From the NCBI GenBank assembly GCA_019313695.1, contig JAFDAS010000020.1, forward strand, positions 1 through 33,277: a DNA stretch of 33,277 nt, written 5' to 3'. The stretch is from Deltaproteobacteria bacterium (lineage in GTDB: Bacteria > Desulfobacterota > Syntrophia > Syntrophales > UBA2210). The notes under the pieces were generated by a model. That model made no database searches, was not told where the DNA came from, and worked only from the letters and a program-made list of their open reading frames with translations. A program made the position numbers and the translations under genes. This document shows, one piece after another, positions 5,895-14,334 of this stretch (positions are counted from its first letter, which is position 1; every line of letters starts with the position of its first letter).

Positions 5895-8299
5895 CAGACT
5901 ATCACAACATACCCGAGACGCTGGCACAGACATCCAACTGGTTGTGTTTTAAGCTGACTGACACAGGCAAAGCCCGATTGGGCAAGCCGCCTGTGTCGCC
6001 AAAGACGGGTATCGTCTGCGCTAAGAACGATCCGACCACTTTCACCACCCTGGAGGAAGCCCTGGTCGGGATGGAACGGTATGATCTGGATGGTGTCGGG
6101 TTCGTTTTCACCGACGGGTTCGTCGCCATCGACCTGGATAATTGTTTCGATGATGACGGTATACTCTCTACCGTGGCGCAGGACATCTTCGACCATTTCA
6201 ATTGCTACTGGGAGTATTCCCCATCAGGTGAGGGTCTTCATGGCTTCATGTACGGAGAGAAGCCCAATGACCGAACGAAAGATTCCGCGCTAGGTATCGA
6301 GGTCTATGACGGCTTCAATTTTGTCACTGTCACTGGGGATCATGTCGAAGGTACCGAACCCGATGCGATACCGATGCAGGACGCACTGGATTGGCTCTAC
6401 GCTAAGTACCTACCACCCATCGTCGCACCGAACGCCGAGATACCTCCTGTGGAGCATGGAGAACGTACAGCGAAAGAATGGTGTGCGTTCGGGCTATCCA
6501 AAGACAAGAAACTGAAAGCGCTCTATCACGCCACCGACCACGACGGCGACGAGTCTTCTACTGATTTCGCGCTCCTCTCAAAACTGGCCTACTGGCTCAA
6601 TCGTGATACCGAGGCGATGGAAAAGGCGTTCAGAGCCTCACCTTGGGCGCGTACAAAAGACAAGATGCACACCAAGAAACTGGCGCGAGCCGACTACCTG
6701 CCTGATTCCGTGACGAAAGCGGCGGTACTCTGTTCAGTCACAGCGTATGAGACCTCCGCGCAGTATGAGACCAAGGCCATCCGATTCTTCAACCGCACCC
6801 CACAGGAGGACGGTACAGAGAAGCTGGCGTTGGACGAGTATACTGATCTGGGTAACGCGTCTGCCCTAGCCTCAGTGTTCGGAGAGGGGCTGTGCTACAC
6901 CGCCGAGTGGGGGTGGTGTTTCTTCACCGGACGTCGGTGGGAAATAGACGTACCCTATCGGGCGATGGAGGCTTCGCGGGACATCGCGCTAGGCCTGATG
7001 GTGAGTGCGAAAGAATGGCTGGAGACTATCCACGAGGAACTGGATGCAAATGGACTGGACGCTAACTCTGATGAGGGTAAGAAGCGGCTCAAACCTGCGA
7101 TGGAACTGTACAAACACGCGCTCAAAGCGCAAGGGGAACACGGTCTCACGGCGATGGTCGGGTTGAACAAGTCCTATATGATAGACTCAGCATCGACTTT
7201 CGACTGCGACCCCTGGCTGTTGAATGTCCCGACCGGAGTGGTGGATCTCAAGACGGGTGAACTGATGCCCCACGATGCACGGTATCGCTTGACTGCGATG
7301 ACCGCGTTAGCCCCAAAGAAGATGGAGACCCCGCTGTTCGATGCGTTTCTAGACACCGTGTTCTGTGGCGACGCAGACCTCATCGATTTCGTACAGAAAG
7401 CCATGGGTTCCGCACTCGTTGGTAAGGTTTATACGGAAAACCTAATCATAGCCAACGGTACGGGAGCCAACGGTAAGTCCACATTCTTCAGTACGCTGCA
7501 CCACATCCTGGGTGACTACGCCACGGGTATCGACCCAAATCTGTTCATGTCGTCCAAGACGAACGAGCAGCAGGTCGGTATGGCGATGCTCCAGGGTAAG
7601 CGTTTCGCTGTGGCGCAGGAGACCGAGGAGGGGCATCGTCTGAACTCCTCCATGCTCAAACGGCTGGTATCGACAGACCCGATGGTGGCGAAAAAGCTAT
7701 ACAAAGACCCCCACGAGTTCTTACCTATCCACATGCTCGTACTGTCTACGAACCATCTACCCAAAATATCATCGACCGACACGGGTACCTGGCGGCGTAT
7801 CGTGGTGCTTCCATTCGAGGCGACGATACCGCCCGAGGAGATCATCACTGACTTCCATTCTATCCTCATCGAGCGCGAGGGTGCGGGCATCCTCCAATGG
7901 GCTATCGAGGGCGCGGTCGCGTTCCACGCGGCTGGCTGCGACATCCCAGAGAAGCCCGCTGCGGTCGTGAGGGCATCGTCTGAGTATCGCTTGACCGAGG
8001 ACTGGTTGGCGAACTTCATGGGTGAATGCTGTTCGGTCGGAGACCCAAACGATAAGACTGTCTTTGTGAGGCACAATGACCTGTATCGTGTCTACCACCA
8101 ATGGGCTAAGAACAACGGGGAGTTCATCCGTTCGTCCAGTCTGTTCGGGAAAGGTATGCTCACTGGCGGGTGGCAGTATAAGCAGAAGTGGTATGACCCG
8201 GAGCGGAAAAGCACGACGAAGATCTGGTACGGCGTAGACCTTCTGGACGGCGGTAGGCGGTTCACACTCATCCAAGGCTCTGAAGGGACGGCGAAATGA
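5891..8299 (+). CDS. NrS-1-like primase-polymerase with SF3 helicase
   Basis: 802 residues. The N-terminal part has the PrimPol-like signature of phage NrS-1 polymerase: AIDLDNC (metal-binding Asp 81 and 83), SPSGEGLHGF (110-119) and a VTVTGD strand (145-150). The C-terminal half is a D5/P4-type superfamily 3 helicase: Walker A GTGANGKST (523-531), an acidic Walker B region (VAQETEEG), and motif C with LSTNHLP. It would prime and unwind DNA at the phage origin. It overlaps genes on both sides by 4 bases. Family B polymerase follows after a homing endonuclease, completing the replication core. Assignment is firm for the helicase half, good for the primase half. Confidence 0.88.
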   Translation: MTDYHNIPETLAQTSNWLCFKLTDTGKARLGKPPVSPKTGIVCAKNDPTTFTTLEEALVGMERYDLDGVGFVFTDGFVAIDLDNCFDDDGILSTVAQDIFDHFNCYWEYSPSGEGLHGFMYGEKPNDRTKDSALGIEVYDGFNFVTVTGDHVEGTEPDAIPMQDALDWLYAKYLPPIVAPNAEIPPVEHGERTAKEWCAFGLSKDKKLKALYHATDHDGDESSTDFALLSKLAYWLNRDTEAMEKAFRASPWARTKDKMHTKKLARADYLPDSVTKAAVLCSVTAYETSAQYETKAIRFFNRTPQEDGTEKLALDEYTDLGNASALASVFGEGLCYTAEWGWCFFTGRRWEIDVPYRAMEASRDIALGLMVSAKEWLETIHEELDANGLDANSDEGKKRLKPAMELYKHALKAQGEHGLTAMVGLNKSYMIDSASTFDCDPWLLNVPTGVVDLKTGELMPHDARYRLTAMTALAPKKMETPLFDAFLDTVFCGDADLIDFVQKAMGSALVGKVYTENLIIANGTGANGKSTFFSTLHHILGDYATGIDPNLFMSSKTNEQQVGMAMLQGKRFAVAQETEEGHRLNSSMLKRLVSTDPMVAKKLYKDPHEFLPIHMLVLSTNHLPKISSTDTGTWRRIVVLPFEATIPPEEIITDFHSILIEREGAGILQWAIEGAVAFHAAGCDIPEKPAAVVRASSEYRLTEDWLANFMGECCSVGDPNDKTVFVRHNDLYRVYHQWAKNNGEFIRSSSLFGKGMLTGGWQYKQKWYDPERKSTTKIWYGVDLLDGGRRFTLIQGSEGTAK

Positions 8300-8538
8300 C
8301 CAAACGACACACTCCATTCGACGAACTCGACCCATTCGACAGTCCCTTAGATATAGTCGATGGATTCGATGGGTTCACATTGACCGATGTGGACAATGTG
8401 GAGGATGCGTGGTATAACAGTCTAGCATGTGATACCACGTTCTGCGAGTTCGGCTTTGGCGACGAGGATGGGCTGTGTGTCAGAGACCGATACGGGTGTC
8501 GAATAGAAGGATGTCCTTATGCGATACCAAACGAGTGA
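8296..8538 (+). CDS. Acidic hypothetical protein
   Basis: 80 residues, very acidic in the first half (FDELDPFDSPLDIVDGFDG) with a cysteine-rich second half (C..TFC...LC...GC...C) that may bind a metal. It overlaps the primase stop (ATGA) and the following endonuclease by 20 bases. A DNA-mimic or partner protein is possible from the acidity, but this is only a guess. Confidence 0.45.
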   Translation: MTKRHTPFDELDPFDSPLDIVDGFDGFTLTDVDNVEDAWYNSLACDTTFCEFGFGDEDGLCVRDRYGCRIEGCPYAIPNE

Positions 8539-9025
8539 GGTGTGGGTTGCGATTCCTTATTTTCCGACTTACCAGATTTCTACTCTGGGTCGATTTTGTG
8601 GGCCGAGAGGAATAAAGAAACTGGAAACTACACATCGGGGGTATTTGCGATCTTGTATATACCAGGGAAAACGAGGTAAACCAAAACATGTTGTGATTCA
8701 TCGGTTGGTTGCCGAGGCCTTTATTCCAAATTCAAAACACAAACCAGAAGTAAATCACATCAATTGCGACAAAACAGATAACCGAGTTGAGAATCTTGAG
8801 TGGGTCACAAGGAAAGAAAACGCAGCCCACGCACGTAAGTTTGGGTGCTATTCTCATGGGGAACAACGATACAACCATAAATTGACCGAACAGACTGTGC
8901 GTGAGATTCGGAACGCCAAGAACAAAACGCATCAACAATTGGCCGATGACTACGGTGTGGCGAAACCTACAATCACACAGGTTCTTACCGGCAGAAAATG
9001 GAAACATGTGACCGCAAATGGGTGA
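8519..9025 (+). CDS. NUMOD4/HNH homing endonuclease
   Basis: 168 residues. The N-terminus has the NUMOD4 DNA-binding motif (EVWVAIPYFPTYQISTLGRF). The HNH core follows: HRLVAEAFIP, VNHINCDKTDNR, then NLEWVTRKEN. The C-terminus ends in a helix-turn-helix (QQLADDYGVAKPTITQVLTG). It cuts DNA at a specific site to spread its own gene. It sits between primase and polymerase, a common place for such free-standing elements, and its composition is visibly more A-rich than its neighbours (many AAA and AAC codons), suggesting recent arrival. Confidence 0.88.
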   Translation: MRYQTSEVWVAIPYFPTYQISTLGRFCGPRGIKKLETTHRGYLRSCIYQGKRGKPKHVVIHRLVAEAFIPNSKHKPEVNHINCDKTDNRVENLEWVTRKENAAHARKFGCYSHGEQRYNHKLTEQTVREIRNAKNKTHQQLADDYGVAKPTITQVLTGRKWKHVTANG

Positions 9026-9060
9026 TGTCCGTTCGCAGATCACAACTAAGGAGGAGACCG

Positions 9061-9351
9061 ATGAATCGACTTGATAATGGTTTGCCAGCAAACCAACTGA
9101 ATATAATCAACAAGATGAAGAAGGAGGGTACGCCGATACCGCTTTCTCAAATCATCGCAGCAGCGTTTATTTATGATACCATATATGACGGCATCTATCA
9201 CAATATTTTTACAGCCGAGCATGTTCTACTCATGGAAACGGTTTGTGAGACCGCAGCACATGAATGGAACTGTCAGGATCAGTCCGAAAATCTAGGTATC
9301 GCTCTCAAAGCACTCAATGCCTACCGCAAAGATAATGATATAGTCAACTGA
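9061..9351 (+). CDS. Hypothetical helical protein
   Basis: 96 residues. Start at 9061 is chosen because AAGGAGGAG precedes it; the longer frame from 8998 overlaps the endonuclease. Mostly helical by composition (SQIIAAAFIYDTIYDGIYHNIF; ETAAHEWNCQ). No motif recognised. It lies 16 bases before the polymerase gene and is probably co-transcribed. Confidence 0.5.
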   Translation: MNRLDNGLPANQLNIINKMKKEGTPIPLSQIIAAAFIYDTIYDGIYHNIFTAEHVLLMETVCETAAHEWNCQDQSENLGIALKALNAYRKDNDIVN

Positions 9352-9367
9352 TTCGAGGTGTTTACAA

Positions 9368-12094
9368 ATGACACAGCAGAACTTATGGTTCTTCGATACT
9401 GAGACTTTCGCTCATGATTGGCTGTTCGTAGCAAAACGACAAAGCGATGGCGAGACCATCACCGTATGGAACGACAACGAGAGCGTTCAGGATTTCGTCG
9501 AGTTACTGAATCCAATCCTCTGCGGTTACAACACTAGTCACTACGACCAGTACATCTTGAAGGCTATCCTGTTGGACTGGGAACCGAAAGATGTGAAACG
9601 GGTCAATGACACCATCATCCACGAGGACGACCGTTCGTTGGTGTGGGCGTTATTCCAAGGCCATCCGTGGGTGGTTTTACCCCCAACGATAGATCTATGG
9701 CCCGATATCGTACCCCGCAAATCTCTCAAAGAGATCGAAGCCAATATCGGTATGGACATCGTAGAGTCCTCTGTATCGTTCGATATCGACAGACCACTCA
9801 CGGTTACCGAGCGCGACGAGGTGACACGCTACTGTAAGCATGATGTGGCGGCGACAGAGGCTCTCTACGCTTTGCGGTTCGACTATCTGAAAGCTAAATC
9901 AGACCTGTGTGAATTGCGCGACGTAGACCCGAATACGATGCTTCAGCATACCAACGCTCGTATCGTCTCGGAAGTGCTTGGCGCGACCAGACTTCCGAGT
10001 ATCCCGTATGAGGAATACGAGATACCAGACAATGTAAACCAGACGGCAATACCCCAAGAGGTCTTGGACTTCGTTCTGTCTGTGAATACTGACAATTGTA
10101 TGGACAATGCCGAGAAGATAGAATTCATGTTCCACGATTGCCCCACCGTCGTCGGTCTGGGCGGCATACACGCCGCCGTACCGTCCTACAAGGAGACTGC
10201 TGACGAGGATAGAGTCATCCTTCACCAAGATATCGGGTCATTCTACCCATCACTTATCATCAATAATGGTTACATGAGCCGCTCAGTGCCCGATGGCGGG
10301 CATTACAAGCAATTCTATGACCTCCGTATGCAAGCGAAGGCTGACGGCGATAAGGCGACCGCTGACGCCGCCAAACTGGTACTCAACACCACATACGGCA
10401 CGATGAAAGATACATACAACAAGATGTACGACCCGATGCAGGGTACAAGAGTCTGTCTGAGTGGACAGCTTTATATCTTGGATCTCATCGAGTTGTTATT
10501 TTTTGCGAGTTCCTATGCACCAAAGACTCAGCCGATGGGACTACAACTCATTCAACTTAACACTGACGGGTGGATCATATCTTGCGCCCGTAAACATGTG
10601 TGGCGAATATACGACGCTGTTGCTGTATGGAAAAGACGTACGGGGTTCACGGTGGACACCCACGAGATAGAGGTTATCGTTCAGGCAAACGTTAACAACT
10701 ACGTGATGCGTACCACCGAGGGTGTCGTCACGACTAAGGGTGGTGTCGTCACACATCACGCTGGCGGGGATTTCAAGTCCAACAGTAGGACTATCATAGA
10801 CAAGGCCGTGGTGGACTATCTGCTAGACGATGTTCCGTTGGAGAATACTATTCTTCAATGTGACGATATCGAGCGGTTCCAGATAGTAGCCAAAGCTGGA
10901 CGGATGTTTCAGAAGGTAGTGCATGGGTATCGTGTGGGTGTTAGTGAAAAAGAAGACCCGGCTAATATATTAGGGTTTGATGCCGAAGCTGAGACCCAAC
11001 GGTGTAACCGAGTCTATGCTACTACTGCCAAGAAGTACGGCGGCATATTCAAACTCAAGATAAAGGACGGAGAGGAGGTCGGACGGTCCAAGATCCCGCT
11101 TACCCCAGAGCATTGTTTTGTGGACAACGAGAACAAGTGGAAAGACATCGGGATCGACTTGACAACGCTCGACAAATCGTGGTATGTTGCTCTAGCTAAA
11201 AAGAAGGCCAAAGCATTTATCACCCGAGACAAAAAGGAGAAGGATCAAATGACAGAAACAGATGAGAAGACTAACGAACTAAAAGACGGCAAAGCAGCAC
11301 CGAAGGCGAAGCCAAAAGCAAAGGCAAAGAGCAAAGCCGCACCCAAGAAACTCACCTTCAAAGAGAAGTTGCCTCAACTTCAGATCGCTATGGCGAACGC
11401 AGCAAAGGGTGTCACATTCGATGGTGTTGTGTCGAATATCTCTTATGAGTATGCCGACACACAACAGTACAAAACTTGGCTTGCTTCCATATGCTCAGAG
11501 CTTGGTTTGATTTTCAAGTTGAACACCACAAGTGAATTTTTAGGTATCATCACCCCAGAAAGCAAAAACACACCGAGTTACGCAGTCCACGCAACAGGTT
11601 GGGTGACTATTACCGATGTTGAGTCAGACGAACACGAACACTATGATATCAGCGGTCTAGGCGTGAATGTCCAGGCTGGATACTGCGAAGGTGTAGCACA
11701 GACCAACGCGCTCCGCAATTTCATTCTTAACAACTACCTACTCGACAACAAGGGTCGTGACGGCGATGATGTCGGCATGAACGCCGATGACATCGGTAAG
11801 TCAGGTTACGTCTCTGGGGCTGAGAAGGCTCAGATCAAACAGGAGATATCTGACAAGAAGGCTGACGAGAAGAAGTACGCGACAGATATCTATGCCAAAG
11901 CACTCTACAAGAAGATAGTCGAAGCGCAGAAGACCAAACCGAAGTTCGGTGCGAAGATACTCAAGGAGCACTTCGAAACTGACGGCACACCGAAAATGGG
12001 CAAGAACGGCAAATCTACAATCCCCAAATCAACCGCCACGTTGGGATATGGCAAAGCCGAAGAGATCATTGCGGAAGGTGAAGCCGATGTCTGA
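9368..12094 (+). CDS. Family B DNA polymerase fused to ERF-like annealing protein
   Basis: 908 residues in one frame. Residues 1-627 are a family B polymerase: exonuclease motifs FFDTETF (D10, E12), N55...YD60 and Y155...D159; palm motif A DIGSFYPS (D288), motif B KLVLNTTYG (336-344), motif C LNTDG (D400). From M628 a lysine/alanine/proline-rich linker (KAKPKAKAKSK) leads to a domain resembling ERF-type single-strand annealing proteins (SYEYADTQQY...CSELGLIF...QTNALRNFILN...DGDDVG). A strong ribosome site lies just before codon 628, so the annealing part may also be made alone. An exonuclease and SSB follow, which fits a recombination role. The polymerase call is firm; the ERF call is by pattern and context. 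Confidence 0.8.
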   Translation: MTQQNLWFFDTETFAHDWLFVAKRQSDGETITVWNDNESVQDFVELLNPILCGYNTSHYDQYILKAILLDWEPKDVKRVNDTIIHEDDRSLVWALFQGHPWVVLPPTIDLWPDIVPRKSLKEIEANIGMDIVESSVSFDIDRPLTVTERDEVTRYCKHDVAATEALYALRFDYLKAKSDLCELRDVDPNTMLQHTNARIVSEVLGATRLPSIPYEEYEIPDNVNQTAIPQEVLDFVLSVNTDNCMDNAEKIEFMFHDCPTVVGLGGIHAAVPSYKETADEDRVILHQDIGSFYPSLIINNGYMSRSVPDGGHYKQFYDLRMQAKADGDKATADAAKLVLNTTYGTMKDTYNKMYDPMQGTRVCLSGQLYILDLIELLFFASSYAPKTQPMGLQLIQLNTDGWIISCARKHVWRIYDAVAVWKRRTGFTVDTHEIEVIVQANVNNYVMRTTEGVVTTKGGVVTHHAGGDFKSNSRTIIDKAVVDYLLDDVPLENTILQCDDIERFQIVAKAGRMFQKVVHGYRVGVSEKEDPANILGFDAEAETQRCNRVYATTAKKYGGIFKLKIKDGEEVGRSKIPLTPEHCFVDNENKWKDIGIDLTTLDKSWYVALAKKKAKAFITRDKKEKDQMTETDEKTNELKDGKAAPKAKPKAKAKSKAAPKKLTFKEKLPQLQIAMANAAKGVTFDGVVSNISYEYADTQQYKTWLASICSELGLIFKLNTTSEFLGIITPESKNTPSYAVHATGWVTITDVESDEHEHYDISGLGVNVQAGYCEGVAQTNALRNFILNNYLLDNKGRDGDDVGMNADDIGKSGYVSGAEKAQIKQEISDKKADEKKYATDIYAKALYKKIVEAQKTKPKFGAKILKEHFETDGTPKMGKNGKSTIPKSTATLGYGKAEEIIAEGEADV
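11234..11251 (+). promoter_or_regulatory. Internal ribosome site and start within polymerase gene
   Basis: AAGGAG at 11234-11239 is followed after 9 bases by ATG at 11249, in frame with the polymerase. It would start a 281-residue protein (MTETDEKTNEL...) comprising the linker and the ERF-like domain. The spacing and strength match the real gene starts in this window. It could be a leftover of two once-separate genes. Confidence 0.55.
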
Positions 12095-12257
12095 TGAGAC
12101 TTGCGAGCGTTGCGAGGAACTGCACGTAGCGCTCGACGCAGCATGCAACGTATTGGCTGAGATACGGAATGTATTAGACCAAATCGAGACTGTGAGAATA
12201 TCCGACGCTATCTGGGATTTGGACAAGGCTTGCGATGCTGCTATGAAGGCACTATGA
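12087..12257 (+). CDS. Small helical protein
   Basis: 56 residues, starting MSDETCERCEELHVALDAAC, overlapping the end of the polymerase-annealase gene by 8 bases. It has a CERCEE motif and then reads as a continuous amphipathic helix (coiled coil likely). A longer upstream frame is only read-through of the neighbour. Function unknown. Confidence 0.5.
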   Translation: MSDETCERCEELHVALDAACNVLAEIRNVLDQIETVRISDAIWDLDKACDAAMKAL

Positions 12258-12511
12258 TGGCTGAACTAACTCTGGTTCAAACCTGCTCGGCTATGCCAGA
12301 ACAATACGATGCGTTCGACGCTAATGGCGATAAGGTGGGTTATCTTCGATTTCGCTTCGGTGGTTTTACCGTGGTTTGCCCCGATGTCGGCGGAGAACTG
12401 GTATACTCGTGGGAAAGTGGAGACAGATGGCAAGGAGAACTTTTGCCAAAAGAACACATAATCAACGCTCTTGACGCAATTTCAGATTGGATGGAGGCCG
12501 ACAATGGCTAA
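12257..12511 (+). CDS. Conserved phage hypothetical protein
   Basis: About 84 residues from ATG at 12257 (ATG at 12254 is also possible); the TGA of the previous gene lies inside ATGATG. The opening QTCSAMPEQYDAFDANGDKV, then GYLRFRFGGFTVVCPD and a final helix match a small protein I recall from many phage early regions, with no known function. It overlaps the exonuclease start by 8 bases. Confidence 0.55.
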   Translation: MAELTLVQTCSAMPEQYDAFDANGDKVGYLRFRFGGFTVVCPDVGGELVYSWESGDRWQGELLPKEHIINALDAISDWMEADNG

Positions 12512-13547
12512 GTTCAAGCCCTGGGAGTACGCAGGCAAGAACACGATATGTGTTCAAGGTGAGCCTACGTCGAATCCCAAGAAGATCACCGGGACGCGCC
12601 TGGGTGCTGTCCTGGGTCTCAACAAATGGAAGTCTGAGTTCGGCGCGTGGTGTGAGATATGTCGCGTGGCCGAGGAGCCGTTCGAGGGTAACAAGTATAC
12701 CGAGGCTGGTATAGCCATCGAGCCTAAACTGATTGAGTGGTGCAAAGAGAACGTCAGTCCGTACATTTATACCCCCGAGGAGTGGTTCAAAAGCAAAACG
12801 AAACTTTATGACCACTTCCCTTCGGAACCCATCTTCGGTGGTATGTGGGATGGCATCATACTGGACGATGTTCTGGGCAAAGGTGAACCTATCGGTGTCA
12901 TCGAGGGCAAGACCTCATCCCGCCCGCAGGACTGGGTAGACGGAGTGCCGCCGACCTACGCCGCACAGGGTCTCGAATATGCCCAGTTACTCGGAGTCGA
13001 TAGGGTGTTCTTCCCTGTCAGGTTCATGGAGCCAGACGAGTACGACCACCCCGAGAAGTGCGAATGTACTAGCGACAACACACACCTTTACGACATCCAC
13101 GTATCAGACACAGACATCGAAGCCGATCTACGCCGAGCGGAATTGTGGCACAAGAAGCATGTCGCTGGTAACGTCTCACCAAAGTTCAACGAGAAGCGCG
13201 ACAAGGTGTTCCTAGATATCCTCCGCAAAAGCGAGGTCAAGGACACTGACCTTGAGGAATTGGCAAAAGAAGTCGCTACCATCGAGACCAAGATAGAGAA
13301 GATACTATCGAAATCAGAATTGACGGATCTCGAAAAGCAACTCAAGAAACTCAAGGGTAAGATGAAGCCCGCGATGGTCAAGTTGTTCGGCAAAAATGAC
13401 ACGGCTATCACTGCCTATGGTTGGCAGATGAAGAAAAGCAGCAGGTCAGAGGTTGACAAGGAGGCGTTGCGAAAGGACAACTTGTTGGACAAGTACAGCA
13501 AAGTTTCTGACACGTACAGACTATCTAAGGAGAAGACAAATGACTAG
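12504..13547 (+). CDS. YqaJ-type phage exonuclease
   Basis: 347 residues. The lambda-exonuclease/YqaJ pattern is present: ITGTRLGAVLGLNKW (28-42), E70-region EAGIAIEPKLIEW, then the PD-(D/E)xK core with GMWDG (D116) and VIEGKTSS (E134, K136), and TYAAQGLEYA (Q155). It degrades one DNA strand from ends to leave 3' single strands for the annealing protein. A C-terminal coiled segment (about 250-300) is extra to the core. It lies between the annealase and the SSB-like gene, the usual order of a phage recombination cassette. Confidence 0.85.
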   Translation: MAKFKPWEYAGKNTICVQGEPTSNPKKITGTRLGAVLGLNKWKSEFGAWCEICRVAEEPFEGNKYTEAGIAIEPKLIEWCKENVSPYIYTPEEWFKSKTKLYDHFPSEPIFGGMWDGIILDDVLGKGEPIGVIEGKTSSRPQDWVDGVPPTYAAQGLEYAQLLGVDRVFFPVRFMEPDEYDHPEKCECTSDNTHLYDIHVSDTDIEADLRRAELWHKKHVAGNVSPKFNEKRDKVFLDILRKSEVKDTDLEELAKEVATIETKIEKILSKSELTDLEKQLKKLKGKMKPAMVKLFGKNDTAITAYGWQMKKSSRSEVDKEALRKDNLLDKYSKVSDTYRLSKEKTND

Positions 13548-13950
13548 CACAGTCACAGGTAGAGGCAAGCCGAAGAACAACTATGATATGGATGAAGGCG
13601 AGCAGAGTTTCCTCATCACGAAGGTCACAGGGCTTCCCCGAGCGGAAGTTACCAACGTCAAGGTCGAGTTCGTCAACGAGGACGGCGCACAACTCGAAAA
13701 TAACTACGACCTGGATGTCAAGGGTGGCTATGCTGCGTTCTACTGGCTCGTGAAGAACGGTCTGGGCGTGGACCTGGATGTGGGCGAGCAGTTCGATCTA
13801 GCTAATTTAGAAGGCCGGTTCGTCCTGCTCGACATCATCCACAAGCCTCGTGAGGCAGGCGGTGTGTTCAACAATATCAAGAGCACCGTAGGCCCAGGCA
13901 CACCGTTCGGTGATGCCGCATCGGGCGACGATTGGGACGACGAGGACTAG
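13540..13950 (+). CDS. SSB-like single-strand DNA-binding protein
   Basis: 136 residues from ATG at 13540 with AAGGAG upstream. The body (VTNVKVEFVNEDG...FVLLDIIHKPREAGGVFNNI) reads as a beta-barrel-like domain and the protein ends in an acidic tail, GDDWDDED, as in SSB proteins where the tail recruits partners. Position after the exonuclease supports the call. It resembles the phage proteins that stand in for SSB rather than bacterial SSB itself. Confidence 0.6.
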   Translation: MTSTVTGRGKPKNNYDMDEGEQSFLITKVTGLPRAEVTNVKVEFVNEDGAQLENNYDLDVKGGYAAFYWLVKNGLGVDLDVGEQFDLANLEGRFVLLDIIHKPREAGGVFNNIKSTVGPGTPFGDAASGDDWDDED

Positions 13951-13951
13951 C

Positions 13952-14242
13952 ATGGGTAAAGTCGAGTCCGCGATACAGAAGGACATCATAGCCTATCTGC
14001 GCGGACTCGACGACACCTATGTTCTGAACATCGGCGGTAGTGCGTCTACAGCCAAAGGCACTCCAGACCTCATCGTCTGTCACAAGAGCCGGTTTTATGC
14101 TTTCGAGATCAAACGCCCAGACAGTTCTTACGGTCTTACAAAACCCCAGCAGATACGGATGGGCCAGATAGCTAATGCGGGTGGGAAATCGGCTATGGTG
14201 AAATCAGTAGGTGATGTCATCGCCGCGTTGTATCCCAAATAA
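13952..14242 (+). CDS. VRR-NUC domain nuclease
   Basis: 96 residues. Motifs: ESAIQKDI (E5), GTPDLIV (D39), FEIKRPDSS (E52, K54), and Q66/Q67 in a helix. This is the minimal PD-(D/E)xK VRR-NUC fold common in phages, often proposed to resolve or trim branched DNA. Last gene of the plus-strand run, 20 bases before the terminator. Confidence 0.85.
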   Translation: MGKVESAIQKDIIAYLRGLDDTYVLNIGGSASTAKGTPDLIVCHKSRFYAFEIKRPDSSYGLTKPQQIRMGQIANAGGKSAMVKSVGDVIAALYPK

Positions 14243-14260
14243 TGCCCCATTGGTAGAGCG

Positions 14261-14296
14261 AAGCCCCGCAGTGGAAGGAGAGACGCTGCGGGGCTT
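14261..14296 (+). terminator. Intrinsic terminator between converging operons
   Basis: An 11-bp perfect stem (AAGCCCCGCAG / CTGCGGGGCTT) with a 14-base loop is followed by TTTCTCT on the plus strand. It ends the plus-strand replication operon and lies just beyond the end of the minus-strand structural operon. The minus-strand side has a poorer T run, so it is mainly a plus-strand terminator that may work both ways. Confidence 0.85.
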
Positions 14297-14334
14297 TCTC
14301 TATCTCAACATCAGGTATCAGCCGATGGAAAGAC

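Noticed and set aside
5531..6196. Minus-strand frame of 221 codons
   Set aside because: Overlaps the primase start and several small genes in antisense; no protein-like domain or start signal.
7769..8335. Minus-strand frame of 188 codons
   Set aside because: Antisense to the conserved SF3 helicase part; biased composition, no start signal.
14243..14300. tRNA-like sequence (ATTGGTAGAGC resembles a D arm)
   Set aside because: No acceptor stem, anticodon arm or T arm can be drawn; the following bases form the terminator hairpin.
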